Source: Bog-950 sp046329535
Lineage (GTDB): Bacteria; Bacteroidota; Bacteroidia; Chitinophagales; LD1
DNA: 64,000 bases
Direction: 5' to 3'
NCBI GenBank assembly: GCA_046329535.1
Contig: JAXLUN010000004.1
Span: 372,001 to 436,000, forward strand
Below the pieces are notes generated by a model that was not told the DNA's origin, did no database searches, and saw nothing but the letters and a program-made list of their open reading frames with translations. Made by a program: the position numbers and the translations under genes. Shown piece by piece: positions 1 to 7,684 of this stretch (its first letter is position 1; each line of letters begins with the position of its first letter).

Positions 1-373
1 TATCGGGCACGCGTATACCAACGGTCTTTTTATTGTAGCCGTATATCTTGCTCAAATTGTTGTTGCCGTTTAAAATGAACGTATAAGGGCCGGGCAGTAA
101 ACGCTTCATCATTTTGTAGGTGGGCGTTGGCACATTCATGGTAAAATCGCTGATGTGGCTCAGGTCGTAGCAAACAATACTGAAGTTAGCTTTGTTGCTT
201 TTAATCTCTTTCAGTTTACAAACTTTCTCGTAGGCGTCCTGATGGGTCAGGTCGCAGCCAAGTGTGTAGACCGTATCGGTAGGGTAGATGATTACACCGC
301 CACGTTTTAAACAATTTACTACCTGAAATATCAGGCGGTCGTCAATGTTATCGGGGTTGATTCGTAAAAGCAC
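1..373 (-). CDS. Sua5/YciO/YrdC-family protein, YciO-like (C-terminus cut by window edge)
   Basis: Only the first ~124 codons are present. The reverse strand reads MLLRINPDN..., then KRGGVIIYPTDTVYTLGCD (near residues 21-39) and LLPGPYTFILNG, the nucleotide-binding core of the YrdC fold. The IHPDN-like opening, YPTD and LPGPYTFIL resemble E. coli YciO more than TsaC/YrdC. Family members bind RNA or ATP, and the Sua5/TsaC branch makes threonylcarbamoyl-AMP for tRNA t6A; whether YciO-type proteins do so is less certain. The start is GTG at 373, two bases after the stop of the upstream thioesterase, so the two are probably co-transcribed. No in-frame ATG gives this N-terminus. The family call is firm; TsaC activity is not. 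Confidence 0.85.
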   Translation of the reverse strand, partial: MLLRINPDNIDDRLIFQVVNCLKRGGVIIYPTDTVYTLGCDLTHQDAYEKVCKLKEIKSNKANFSIVCYDLSHISDFTMNVPTPTYKMMKRLLPGPYTFILNGNNNLSKIYGYNKKTVGIRVPD

Positions 374-375
374 AA

Positions 376-816
376 TTAAGGTTTTATGACTTCGTAATTT
401 TTTAAACGCTCGCGTAAGTGTTCGGGCATTACCATACTCTTGTTGGTTTTGTAATCGAACAATACCATGGTAGTATAACCTGTGGTGGTTATTTCTTCCA
501 CACCGTTTACAAAGCTTGTAATCATATACTCGGTTTCAAAACTTTTGTTGCCCAGCTTACGGGTTCTTACATACACAAAGGTAGGATTTGGAAACACCAC
601 CGGCTTTAAATAATCCACATGCGCGTTGGCCAATATAGCCCCTATCTCATGCCAGTTCCATTCGCAGGCTTCGTGAAAGTAATACACGCGGGCCTGTTCA
701 AAGTAGGTGAGGTAAACGGCATTGTTTACGTGGCGCATTTCGTCCATATCGCTCCAGCGTATATCCAGTTTCATTTTAAAACGGAACTTTGATTTTTCTT
801 CTTCCAGATTCTGCAT
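376..816 (-). CDS. Acyl-CoA thioesterase, 4HBT hot-dog family (YbgC/FadM-like)
   Basis: This 146-aa protein is a typical single hot-dog domain. The 4HBT signature is clear at residues 22-40: SDMDEMRHVNN followed by YLTYFEQAR, with Asp25 in the position of the catalytic Asp of YbgC-type enzymes. Such enzymes hydrolyse acyl-CoA thioesters in the cytoplasm and usually work as tetramers; the substrate cannot be read from sequence. The ATG at 816 gives a normal-length N-terminus. The YciO-like gene follows two bases after its stop. The Cys/Met-rich gene at 914 is divergent, with a 97-bp shared upstream region. Confidence 0.9.
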   Translation of the reverse strand: MQNLEEEKSKFRFKMKLDIRWSDMDEMRHVNNAVYLTYFEQARVYYFHEACEWNWHEIGAILANAHVDYLKPVVFPNPTFVYVRTRKLGNKSFETEYMITSFVNGVEEITTTGYTTMVLFDYKTNKSMVMPEHLRERLKNYEVIKP

Positions 817-913
817 GCGGGGTATTTATCTCTTTTAAAACGGCACGAAAGTAACAGCAAATATCTATTGCCAAAAACCCGTTTATATTTGTCGTAACAA
901 AAAAACAATAATC

Positions 914-1501
914 ATGGCAGCAATTCCTTTATCCGTTCTGGCTTTGGCCGCAGGTGTTTACTTATTAGTTAAAGTTAAGCGCGAGTTTTTGGGCGGTTTG
1001 TTTGAAATTCTCTCGTGGTTAATCATTGTGTTATCGTTAGTGGCTATAGGCTTTACGAGTTACCGTGTGGCTAAGAATATGTCCTGCGGACACTGCAAGG
1101 GTGGTGCCCAGGAATGCCGCATGGAAAAGGAAATTATCATTAAGGATGGAGAACACGGTGCCTGTCCGCACGCTATGGGCGGAATGGAAGGTGGTATGAA
1201 ATGCTGCCAAGCCGAAGGCGACAGCATGGTGATGGAAAAAGAAATGTGTGAGAAGATGATGGGGAAAGAAGCCTGCGAAACGATGTGCAAAGAGCGCGGT
1301 CGCTGCATTATGAGCAAAGAAGAATGTGCTGCCCACTGCAAAATGGAAGGCAAATCTTGTGGCGCCAAAGATGGTGCCGCCATGCCGGCCGGTTGCCCCA
1401 TGCATAAAGAAGGTTGTAAAGGCGACTGCGGTGGCAAATGTGACGGCAAGTGTGAGAAAAAGTGCGCTGGAGAAAAGAAAGACTGCTGCGCTAAGAAATA
1501 A
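914..1501 (+). CDS. Membrane-anchored Cys/Met-rich putative metal-binding protein
   Basis: I do not recognise a named family. The 195-aa product begins with two hydrophobic stretches (about residues 3-19 and 28-50), probably a hairpin or two membrane helices. About 140 hydrophilic residues follow, holding 21 Cys and about 15 Met with several His and many Lys/Glu/Gly. Motifs include CGHC, MKCC, CPMH, GDCGGKCDGKCEKKC and a CAKK end. CxxC/CxxxC spacing and MxC/CPMH groups suggest soft-metal (Cu, Zn, Cd) binding, but nothing in the sequence fixes the metal. Because Cys is so abundant, a cytoplasmic or metal-loaded tail seems more likely than a disulfide-bonded one. A TAnnTTTG-type -7 element (TATATTTG, 884-891) lies 22 bases upstream of the ATG, without a good -33 element. 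A metallothionein-like buffer is the best guess. Confidence 0.75.
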   Translation: MAAIPLSVLALAAGVYLLVKVKREFLGGLFEILSWLIIVLSLVAIGFTSYRVAKNMSCGHCKGGAQECRMEKEIIIKDGEHGACPHAMGGMEGGMKCCQAEGDSMVMEKEMCEKMMGKEACETMCKERGRCIMSKEECAAHCKMEGKSCGAKDGAAMPAGCPMHKEGCKGDCGGKCDGKCEKKCAGEKKDCCAKK

Positions 1502-1545
1502 TGATTGAGCCCTGGCAGGGTATTGTGTTTTAACGTAGAAAAATT

Positions 1546-2205
1546 GTGCAATCGGTGGCAGATAATTCTGATATATACCTTCGTTCCACTTCATTTATTG
1601 ACAGCAACAACCCTTCGGTAATTGCTTATGCCCACGCAAAAACCTCGGCCGATAAAACCGACCGCCAAAAGGTGGTGGACCTGTATCTGGCCGTGCGCGA
1701 TGAGATTCTTTACGACCCCTATCACCTTATTTTAATACCCGAAGAAATATCGGCCTCGCTCACTTTGCAGCGCGGTCGCGGATATTGTATCGAAAAATCG
1801 CTGCTGCTGGCAGCTCTGGGGCGTATTCATAACATTCCTTCGCGCCTGGGCTTTTCAATTGTGCAGAACCACCTCAGCACCCGCAAGTTTGTAGAAATGC
1901 TGCGCACTGATAAGTTTGTTTTTCACGGTTACAACGAGTTTTGGGTAGATGGTAAGTGGGTGAAATGCACTCCTGCTTTTAATAAAAGCCTGTGCGAGAA
2001 GTTCGGCACGAATGCCTTGTACTTTGACGGGGAGCACGACTCTATTTTTCAGGAGTATAATGGGGGTAAGAAGTATATGAACTACCTGCACGAATACGGC
2101 ACCTTCGATGATTTTCCTTTCGAGCTTTTTGTGCAGGAGCTGAAGGTGCATTACCCGCATTTATTTGATGAAACCAATACTTCTGCGTTTCATTGGGGGG
2201 AATAA
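1546..2205 (+). CDS. Transglutaminase-like (papain-fold) domain protein
   Basis: The 219-aa protein has the core of a bacterial transglutaminase-like domain: RGRGYCIEKS with Cys81 as nucleophile, then a helix and HGYNEFWVDGKWVKCTPAFN with His127. The canonical third residue (Asp in a WVPVDPT-type strand) is Thr142 here. A TPAF-type ending occurs in a known branch of the family, so it is not proof of inactivity. The function could be proteolysis, amidation or none. The start is GTG at 1546; the in-frame ATG at 1501 is followed by a stop, and GTG at 1555 is the alternative. There is no signal peptide, so it is probably cytoplasmic. Confidence 0.75.
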   Translation: MQSVADNSDIYLRSTSFIDSNNPSVIAYAHAKTSADKTDRQKVVDLYLAVRDEILYDPYHLILIPEEISASLTLQRGRGYCIEKSLLLAALGRIHNIPSRLGFSIVQNHLSTRKFVEMLRTDKFVFHGYNEFWVDGKWVKCTPAFNKSLCEKFGTNALYFDGEHDSIFQEYNGGKKYMNYLHEYGTFDDFPFELFVQELKVHYPHLFDETNTSAFHWGE

Positions 2206-2328
2206 AGATTTGTTTCCTCCCGAATCTATATGTCTAAAACCTCCTTATTCCTTTACAGGCTCTGAATATCATAGCATATCTCCTATCAACTACTTCCCTA
2301 GACACATCTGAATGACTATTCGGAAGCA

Positions 2329-2580
2329 TTACATACCTGTAATGGAAAATAACAAGCATGTAATGCTGAATTACATACCTGTAATTATAAATAACAAGTC
2401 TGTAATTACAGATAGCAGACCTATAATAAAGAATAACAAGCCTGTAATAATAAGTTACAGACATGTAATGTAGTATAACAAGCTTGTAATGATAGATAAC
2501 AGACCTGTAATACTAAATAACAGACCTGTTCTGAATAATAACATATCTGTAATGTGAAATAACAAGCCTGTAATGCTTTT
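2329..2580. repeat. Intergenic array of 12 degenerate 21-bp tandem repeats
   Basis: Twelve consecutive units of exactly 21 bp run from 2329 to 2580. The approximate consensus is TAACARRCCTGTAATNNNNAA. The ACA and CTGTAAT core positions are kept, while the last six bases vary freely. Units 1, 3 and 7 contain the dyad TTACA-N4-TGTAA, and the others keep a half-match. There are no insertions or deletions between units, so the period is held at two helical turns and all cores face the same side of the DNA. The array sits in a 450-bp gap and ends 75 bp before the gene at 2656. I see nothing else in the rest of the gap. A protein-binding array is my inference; the periodicity is directly visible. 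Confidence 0.92.
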
Positions 2581-2655
2581 TAGCACTTGTTTAAGTATGA
2601 AAATGTGGTTTCTTTTGTCATGGGTTTTCATTTTTCATCATTAAAAACATGAATT

Positions 2656-3327
2656 ATGGCACTTAGCAAATGCAGCCGAAACTTTCACCGCATGAAAATT
2701 TACGAACGCGCCACCCTGGCAGCCGGAGTAAATGATTTGTATTACAAAGCCGGCTCTCCCTTTACCGCACCGGTTATCAGTCAAACCGATTTTGAAACGC
2801 TGATGGCCGATTACAACCACCGGTATGCCGATTTTTTTAATGGCGGCAGGTCGCAGAAAGGCGCCTGGCTCATAGCGCAGACGGCTTTGGTAGAAGCGCT
2901 CGATTTAATTGCCGATGATGTAGATGAAGTAGCGCAGGGCAATCCCGGTGTGATTATAGAAGGTGGTTTTAAACCCGTTAAAACGCACCGCTCGCAGGCG
3001 CAGGTGTTGCTGCCTCCTAAAATACAATCGCTAGACCGCGGGGCAACCGGAGTTATCAAGGCATCTTGTTATAGCCTGGGCACCAAGGTGAGTTACGGTT
3101 GTATAATCAGTGAAGGTGCTCCGCTGCCCGATAATGTTTATATGCAGAGTGGTATTATCAAGTTCTCTGCCGGTATGCCTGTAAACGTTTTAATCAATGA
3201 AACTAACAGCCGAAAAAAAACCTTTGTCGGGCTTACCCCCGGTGTAACCTATTACGTTTATTTCTTTGCCCGTAATGCAGCCGGTGTAAGTGGCCTCAGC
3301 GAACCGCAGAGTATAATTTGCGGGTAA
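2656..3327 (+). CDS. Hypothetical protein with C-terminal fibronectin-III-like domain
   Basis: The function is unknown. The 223-aa product has no signal peptide. Residues 1-100 look alpha-helical (SQTDFETLMADYNHR, then an acidic DLIADDVDEVAQ segment). Residues ~115-222 look like one beta-sandwich domain ending in GLTPGVTYYVYFFARNAAG followed by SGLSEP, the typical end of an fn3 repeat. Proteins with a helical front half and a single fn3-like domain occur as uncharacterised families in Bacteroidota. The gene lies just downstream of the 21-bp array, which may control it, and converges on the permease at 3429-4748. The intervening 101 bp hold no clear terminator. Confidence 0.7.
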   Translation: MALSKCSRNFHRMKIYERATLAAGVNDLYYKAGSPFTAPVISQTDFETLMADYNHRYADFFNGGRSQKGAWLIAQTALVEALDLIADDVDEVAQGNPGVIIEGGFKPVKTHRSQAQVLLPPKIQSLDRGATGVIKASCYSLGTKVSYGCIISEGAPLPDNVYMQSGIIKFSAGMPVNVLINETNSRKKTFVGLTPGVTYYVYFFARNAAGVSGLSEPQSIICG

Positions 3328-3428
3328 ACAGGGTTCATGGAATCAGGAGGAGTAACCGGAGAGCAATCAGTCTGCTGCGAGCAGGTATTACAGCATGTTT
3401 CTTTGTTTGCTGCCCATATCAACCCGGG

Positions 3429-4748
3429 TTACTTGGCCGTGTAGAGTTTTTTAAAGCCTTTAAACAAGTCACTCACCTCGCCTCTGATAGCATCTACGGG
3501 TTTCATGTTGGCCGCACTCCAGGCCGGTATAAACCCGGCAAGAATACCGGTCACAATACTGATAGATAAACCTACCAGAATGTTTTGGGCGGTGATGTAA
3601 AATTTAAAATCGGTGCCGCTGCTGGCTACCATCCAGCCCAGTATCTGAAACAACAGAATCACGGCTCCCAGCCCGAGCAAACCGCCAAACAAACAGAGCA
3701 TGACGGCCTCCAGCAAAAACTCCAGCAGGATGTAGATTTTCTTAGCCCCCAGCGCTTTTTTAATTCCTATCTGATAAACCCGCTCCTGCACACTCACAAA
3801 CATAATGTTGGCAATGCCAAAGGTGCCCACCAATATCGAGAACCCGCCAATAAACAACCCGGCAATATTAATGATGGAGAAAATAGAGGCAATCCCCTCG
3901 GTAAATACACTCACCTGATTGATGGCGAAGTTATCTTCCTCAAACGGTGACAGTTTACGAACCGAACGCATAGCTCCTTTTACTTCATACCTGAGCTCAT
4001 CCATCGGCACCCCATCGTTGGGCACAATAGCAATGAGGGGATCATTACCGCCATCGGTCATATTCACAAACATGCTCATCAGAGTAAAGGGCACAATTAC
4101 ATTGTTATCGAGCGTAAAACCGAACAGGTCGCTGCCTTCTTTTTTCAATACTCCAATAATGGTCAGCTTAACCCCGTTTACTTTAATCTGTTCTCCCTCT
4201 ACCACACTGCGCCCCGGAAAAAGTGTTTCGGCAACCGAGGCACCCACCAAAGCCACCGCCTGTGCATTGTTCGATTCGGCCGGGGTAAAGTAACGCCCCT
4301 GCGTAAAGTCCATCTCCTTTATTTTGTTGTAATCATAAGAGGCCCCTAAAACCTGAGTCCCCTCGGCTGTGTTTTCACCGGCCACAACCTTAGTGCCTCC
4401 GGCAAAATACAGAATACAGGTGCCCCGGGCACCTTTTAATTTCTGCTGCAGTTGCTCCAGTTCATGCTTGTTAGCTCCCGGCCGGTTCAAATACTTCCAC
4501 CAGGGGTAGTCCTTTTGGTCAGCCCAAATCCAAGGCCACTTTTGTACGTAAAGAATATCGTTGCCAAACGAAGCCAAACTGTTCTGAATATTCATTTCCA
4601 TCGAGTTAACGGCCGTTCGTACGGATATAATGCACAAAATACCAATAGAAATACCCAGCAGGGAGAGTGCCGAGCGTAATTTGGCAGCCCGTATTTCTTC
4701 AAACGATAACGTTAAACTTTGCCAGAAAATTTGAAAAAAAGTGCTCAC
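3429..4748 (-). CDS. ABC transporter permease, MacB/FtsX-type
   Basis: The 439-aa protein has the MacB layout. A cytoplasmic lead (FEEIRAAKLRSALSLLGI) enters TM1 (about 25-45); a large periplasmic domain (about 50-290) contains SVAETLFPG and VNGVKLTIIGVL; then come three C-terminal helices, with the FtsX-type loop containing YQIGIKKALGAK between the first two. Such permeases pair with a LolD/MacB-type ATPase and use mechanotransmission to move lipoproteins, peptides or drugs rather than a transmembrane channel. No ATPase is adjacent; a suitable orphan ATPase lies at 22899-23612. The gene is monocistronic here, converging with 2656-3327. The substrate is unknown. Confidence 0.88.
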   Translation of the reverse strand: MSTFFQIFWQSLTLSFEEIRAAKLRSALSLLGISIGILCIISVRTAVNSMEMNIQNSLASFGNDILYVQKWPWIWADQKDYPWWKYLNRPGANKHELEQLQQKLKGARGTCILYFAGGTKVVAGENTAEGTQVLGASYDYNKIKEMDFTQGRYFTPAESNNAQAVALVGASVAETLFPGRSVVEGEQIKVNGVKLTIIGVLKKEGSDLFGFTLDNNVIVPFTLMSMFVNMTDGGNDPLIAIVPNDGVPMDELRYEVKGAMRSVRKLSPFEEDNFAINQVSVFTEGIASIFSIINIAGLFIGGFSILVGTFGIANIMFVSVQERVYQIGIKKALGAKKIYILLEFLLEAVMLCLFGGLLGLGAVILLFQILGWMVASSGTDFKFYITAQNILVGLSISIVTGILAGFIPAWSAANMKPVDAIRGEVSDLFKGFKKLYTAK

Positions 4749-4868
4749 CGCGCAAACGTAGTAAAAGCAAACGGTTTATGAGAAAATCAAAGATGAATCA
4801 TTTACAGATGTTAAGATTCTTCAGCTACTTTTAGGACTTTCCATTTCTGCGATTACCTTTGCCACCTC

Positions 4869-4914
4869 CAAATTTCAGAGCTGCTCTGAAAATTTGAATT
4901 CCGTAAAATTCAAA
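4869..4914 (+). promoter_or_regulatory. Two overlapping inverted repeats in the queA leader
   Basis: Hairpin A (4869-4896) pairs CAAATTT-CAGAG with CTCTGAAAATTTG around a CTG loop with one bulged base. Hairpin B (4893-4914) pairs TTTGAATT with AATTCAAA across CCGTAA. They share TTTG at 4893-4896, so they cannot form fully at the same time. The queA start is 11 bases downstream. This arrangement would suit a leader switch or a dyad operator. I could not fit it to the preQ1 riboswitch consensus. The pairing is visible; the function is inference. Confidence 0.4.
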
Positions 4915-4925
4915 AAACATAACGT

Positions 4926-5975
4926 ATGAAACTCTCCAGTTTTGGCTTCAACATTCCGAAAGATGCCATAGCCATGTATCCGTCTAAAAACCGGGACGAA
5001 AGTAAATTGATGGTACTTCACCGGGCAACCGGCAAAATTGAACACAAAAAATTCCAAGACATTCAGAAGTATTTTGGCGATGGTGATGTCATGATTCTGA
5101 ACAACACCAAGGTATTTCCGGCCCGTTTGTATGGAACTAAAGAAAAAACCGGTGCTAAAATCGAAGTGTTCCTGCTTCGCGAATTAAACCGCGGCCAGTT
5201 TTTGTGGGATGTGCTGGTTGACCCTGCCCGCAAGATACGCGTAGGCAACAAATTATATTTTGGTCAAAACGATGACTTGATTGCCGAAGTAGTGGACAAT
5301 ACCACCTCTCGCGGAAGAACCATTCGTTTCTTATACGATGGCGATTACGATAAATTTAAGAAAGTGCTTTACGGTCTGGGCGAAACCCCGCTGCCTAAAT
5401 ATATCAAGCGTCCGGTTGAAGAACTGGATGCCGAGCGTTATCAAACTGTGTTTGCACGGGTAGAAGGTGCTGTGGCGGCTCCTACAGCCGGCATGCATTT
5501 CAGCCGCGAGCTGCTGAAAAAGATGGAGATAAAAGGAGTGGAGCTGGCCGAAATAACCCTGCATACCGGCCTGGGAACTTTCCGTACCATTGATGTAGAA
5601 GATTTATCTAAACACAAGATGGATGCGGAGGAAATCATCATTCCTGACCGTGCTGCAAAAATTGTCAATGAAGCAAAAGATAAAGGCAAGAGAATCTGTG
5701 CGGTAGGTACTACCTCCATGCGGGCCATTGAGTCAGCCGTATCGGCCGAGCATTATCTGAAACCATTTACCGGATGGACCAATCTGTTTATTCACCCGCC
5801 CCATGATTTCAGTATTGCCAATGCAATGGTTACCAACTTTCATTCCCCTAAATCAAGCTTAATGATTATGGCCGCAGCTTTTGGCGGTTACGATTTAATT
5901 ATGAAAGCTTATGAGGCCGCAGCTAAAGAAAAATACAAATTCTTAACCTACGGAGATGCCATGCTCATTCTGTAA
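4926..5975 (+). CDS. queA: S-adenosylmethionine:tRNA ribosyltransferase-isomerase QueA
   Basis: QueA transfers and isomerises the ribosyl part of SAM onto 7-aminomethyl-7-deazaguanine at the tRNA wobble position, giving epoxyqueuosine. The 349-aa length matches the family. Recognisable blocks are AMYPSKNRDESKLMVLHR near the N-terminus, DVMILNNTKVFPARLYG, EGAVAAPTAGMHF in the middle, HTGLGTFRTI, and TNFHSPKSSLMIMAAAFGG near the C-terminus. The ATG at 4926 gives the usual start. It is a single-gene unit ending in a strong hairpin. No other queuosine genes are in the window. Confidence 0.97.
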   Translation: MKLSSFGFNIPKDAIAMYPSKNRDESKLMVLHRATGKIEHKKFQDIQKYFGDGDVMILNNTKVFPARLYGTKEKTGAKIEVFLLRELNRGQFLWDVLVDPARKIRVGNKLYFGQNDDLIAEVVDNTTSRGRTIRFLYDGDYDKFKKVLYGLGETPLPKYIKRPVEELDAERYQTVFARVEGAVAAPTAGMHFSRELLKKMEIKGVELAEITLHTGLGTFRTIDVEDLSKHKMDAEEIIIPDRAAKIVNEAKDKGKRICAVGTTSMRAIESAVSAEHYLKPFTGWTNLFIHPPHDFSIANAMVTNFHSPKSSLMIMAAAFGGYDLIMKAYEAAAKEKYKFLTYGDAMLIL

Positions 5976-5988
5976 AAGAAGAAACCGA

Positions 5989-6038
5989 TACAGTAAACAA
6001 AAAAGCCACCCGAAAGAGTGGCTTTTTTGTTTACTGTA
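5989..6038. terminator. Bidirectional intrinsic terminator between queA and the DUF2795 gene
   Basis: A perfect 21-bp inverted repeat (5989-6009 and 6018-6038) encloses the 8-base loop CCGAAAGA. The arms carry an A6/T6 run next to a GCCAC/GTGGC core, so both strands read as a GC stem followed by a U tract. It sits between the convergent genes queA and 6060-6281. Confidence 0.92.
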
Positions 6039-6059
6039 AAGAGCTGAAAAGTTTAAATA

Positions 6060-6281
6060 CTAGTGCTCATCTTCATTAAAAAAGAAATCTTCTTTGGTTG
6101 GGTAATCAGGCCAGATGTCATCTATGCCTTCATACATTTCTCCGTCATCGTCTAACTCCTGCAGGTTTTCAATAACCTCTACAGGTGCACCGGAACGAAT
6201 ACCGTAATCAATCAATTCATCTTTAGTAGATGGCCAGGGTGCGTCTTCCAGATAAGATGCTAATTCGAGTGTCCAGAACAT
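6060..6281 (-). CDS. DUF2795 domain protein
   Basis: The 73-aa product starts MFWTLELASYLEDAPWP and continues STKDELIDYGIRSGAPVEV, ending in a very acidic tail (EGIDDIWPDYPTKEDF). This is the compact Bacteroidota form of DUF2795, a small helical protein of unknown function. The reading frame stays open to 6344, but the extra 21 residues do not resemble the family, so I start at ATG 6281. It is encoded alone, converging on queA. Confidence 0.88.
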   Translation of the reverse strand: MFWTLELASYLEDAPWPSTKDELIDYGIRSGAPVEVIENLQELDDDGEMYEGIDDIWPDYPTKEDFFFNEDEH

Positions 6282-6471
6282 AAGCAGTATACTGTTTTTG
6301 TACAGCGCGCAAAAGTATATTTTTCCATCAAACAAAAAACTCAATCATTTTTAATTGTGGAAAAGTGTGACGGCCCTGTTATTCAGGGTAAAAAACCGCA
6401 GAAGCAGACGGCCGATACTGCAATATTTTAGACAATGCTACCGATGTCAACAATTAAGAAACACTAACTAA

Positions 6472-6503
6472 TTTGTCAGCGGGCCGATAATGCCATAAGT
6501 TTG
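6472..6503 (+). promoter_or_regulatory. Bacteroidota-type promoter for the ftsX operon
   Basis: TTTG (6472-6475), 20 bases, then TAAGTTTG (6496-6503) match the TTTG / TAnnTTTG sigma-A promoter of Bacteroidota. Transcription would begin near 6510, about 14 bases before the GTG start of ftsX. The 179 bp upstream hold no gene. Confidence 0.7.
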
Positions 6504-6523
6504 GCCACTACAAATTTATAGCT

Positions 6524-7375
6524 GTGAACAATACCAAAGGCACTTCATACTTTTACGCCATTTTCGGAATCACCCTGGTCTTGTTTGTACTGGGGGTAGC
6601 CTCAGTATTAATTATTGAGGCGAAGCGGGTTTCTACCAGTTTTAAAGAGAACCTGACGGTGGAAATAGTTTTAAAGGACGAAGTAAATCTGGGGCAGATT
6701 GCTTCTCTTCAAACGCGCGTGCAAGGCAAACCTTACGTGAAGAATCTGGTGTATGTTTCCAAAGAGGAAGCGGCCAAGATTCTGCAAAAAGATTTAGGCG
6801 AAAACTTCCTGGATATTCTCGGTTATAATCCCCTGTATGCATCTCTGAATCTAAATCTGCTCGAAGCCTATGCTAACAAAGACAGCTTTGCCGTAGTGCG
6901 AAAAGACCTGTCGGGATTTGCCGAGATAAAACAGGTTAACATACAAGACAATATTCTGGAAACACTTGATTTGAATGTTCGCAATGCTTCATTAGTGGTT
7001 ATAATCATAGCCGGTGTGTTACTGATTTTTGCCGTATCGTTAATCTTTAACACGATCAGGCTGGTCATGTTCTCTAACCGATTTGTTATAAAAACACAAC
7101 AACTGTTCGGTGCTACCCGCTGGTTTATTGTAAAACCATTTCTGGGACGAAGCATTTTAAACGGGTTTATCAGTGGCACCTTAGCCTGTCTGCTTATTTC
7201 TGCTCTTATTTACTACTTCCATTACACACTTCCCGACCTTGGTTTGCTTCGAGATTTATTTACATTTGCCGTACTTTTCGGAGGGCTTATTTTATTCGGA
7301 ATTCTGATTTCATTTTTAAGCACTCTGACAGCCGTTTTTCGCTACCTCCGTTTGAAGGTAGAAGATTTGTACTAA
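6524..7375 (+). CDS. ftsX: Cell division protein FtsX
   Basis: FtsX is the membrane half of the FtsEX ABC-like complex that activates septal peptidoglycan hydrolases. The 283-aa protein has TM1 at 10-31, a periplasmic domain at ~35-150, and TM2-4 near 155-177, 211-232 and 245-268. The FtsX loop TQQLFGATRWFIVKPFLGRS sits between TM2 and TM3, and the protein ends RYLRLKVEDLY. The start is GTG at 6524, directly after the promoter. ftsE is not adjacent. It heads a five-gene run, ftsX-DUF3098-uppP-truB-ribF, linking division, wall lipid recycling and tRNA/flavin functions. Confidence 0.93.
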   Translation: MNNTKGTSYFYAIFGITLVLFVLGVASVLIIEAKRVSTSFKENLTVEIVLKDEVNLGQIASLQTRVQGKPYVKNLVYVSKEEAAKILQKDLGENFLDILGYNPLYASLNLNLLEAYANKDSFAVVRKDLSGFAEIKQVNIQDNILETLDLNVRNASLVVIIIAGVLLIFAVSLIFNTIRLVMFSNRFVIKTQQLFGATRWFIVKPFLGRSILNGFISGTLACLLISALIYYFHYTLPDLGLLRDLFTFAVLFGGLILFGILISFLSTLTAVFRYLRLKVEDLY

Positions 7376-7384
7376 ACTAATATT

Positions 7385-7684
7385 ATGGCCAAGCATCAAC
7401 CGCAACCGAAAGGTAAAACTGTAACCACAGCAGCACCCAAAGCTGCTGCACCCGCTAATGCAACACCGTTTATTTTTGATAAAGTGAATTACCTGATTAT
7501 GGCAGCCGGTGTAATAGTGATACTCATTGGCTTTGCTTTAATGAGCGGAGGCGCTACTTCCGATCCTAATGTATTTCCTAAAGAAGAACTTTACAGTTTC
7601 AGACGCATTACGCTGGCTCCTATCGTTGTCATGCTTGGGTTTGGAATCGAAATTTTTGCCATCCTTAAAAGACCGAAAAACTAA
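7385..7684 (+). CDS. DUF3098 small membrane protein
   Basis: This 99-aa protein has an Ala/Lys-rich cytoplasmic tail (1-30) and two helices: NYLIMAAGVIVILIGFALM and, after a short loop, the C-terminal ITLAPIVVMLGFGIEIFAI. The link SDPNVFPKEELYSFRRITLAP is the DUF3098 signature of Bacteroidota. The function is unknown; its fixed place between ftsX and uppP suggests envelope biogenesis. Its stop overlaps the uppP start as TAATG. Confidence 0.93.
   Translation: MAKHQPQPKGKTVTTAAPKAAAPANATPFIFDKVNYLIMAAGVIVILIGFALMSGGATSDPNVFPKEELYSFRRITLAPIVVMLGFGIEIFAILKRPKN

Noticed and set aside
1037..1594. Long minus-strand frames opposite the Cys/Met-rich gene
   Set aside because: Phe/Ala/His- and Ser/Pro-rich translations are the expected antisense shadow of a Cys/Met/Lys-rich gene.
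2234..2464. Minus-strand open frame with a heptad-like Tyr/Val/Ile pattern across the 21-bp array
   Set aside because: The 7-residue periodicity is just the 21-bp DNA repeat read in frame. It ends outside the array in unrelated sequence and resembles no protein.
2329..2580. CRISPR array
   Set aside because: Unit length is 21 bp with 6-bp variable parts; there are no 28-37-bp repeats with unique spacers, and no cas genes.
4869..4925. preQ1 riboswitch before queA
   Set aside because: The A-rich stretch near the start is suggestive, but the conserved stem-loop and C-rich pairing element are absent.
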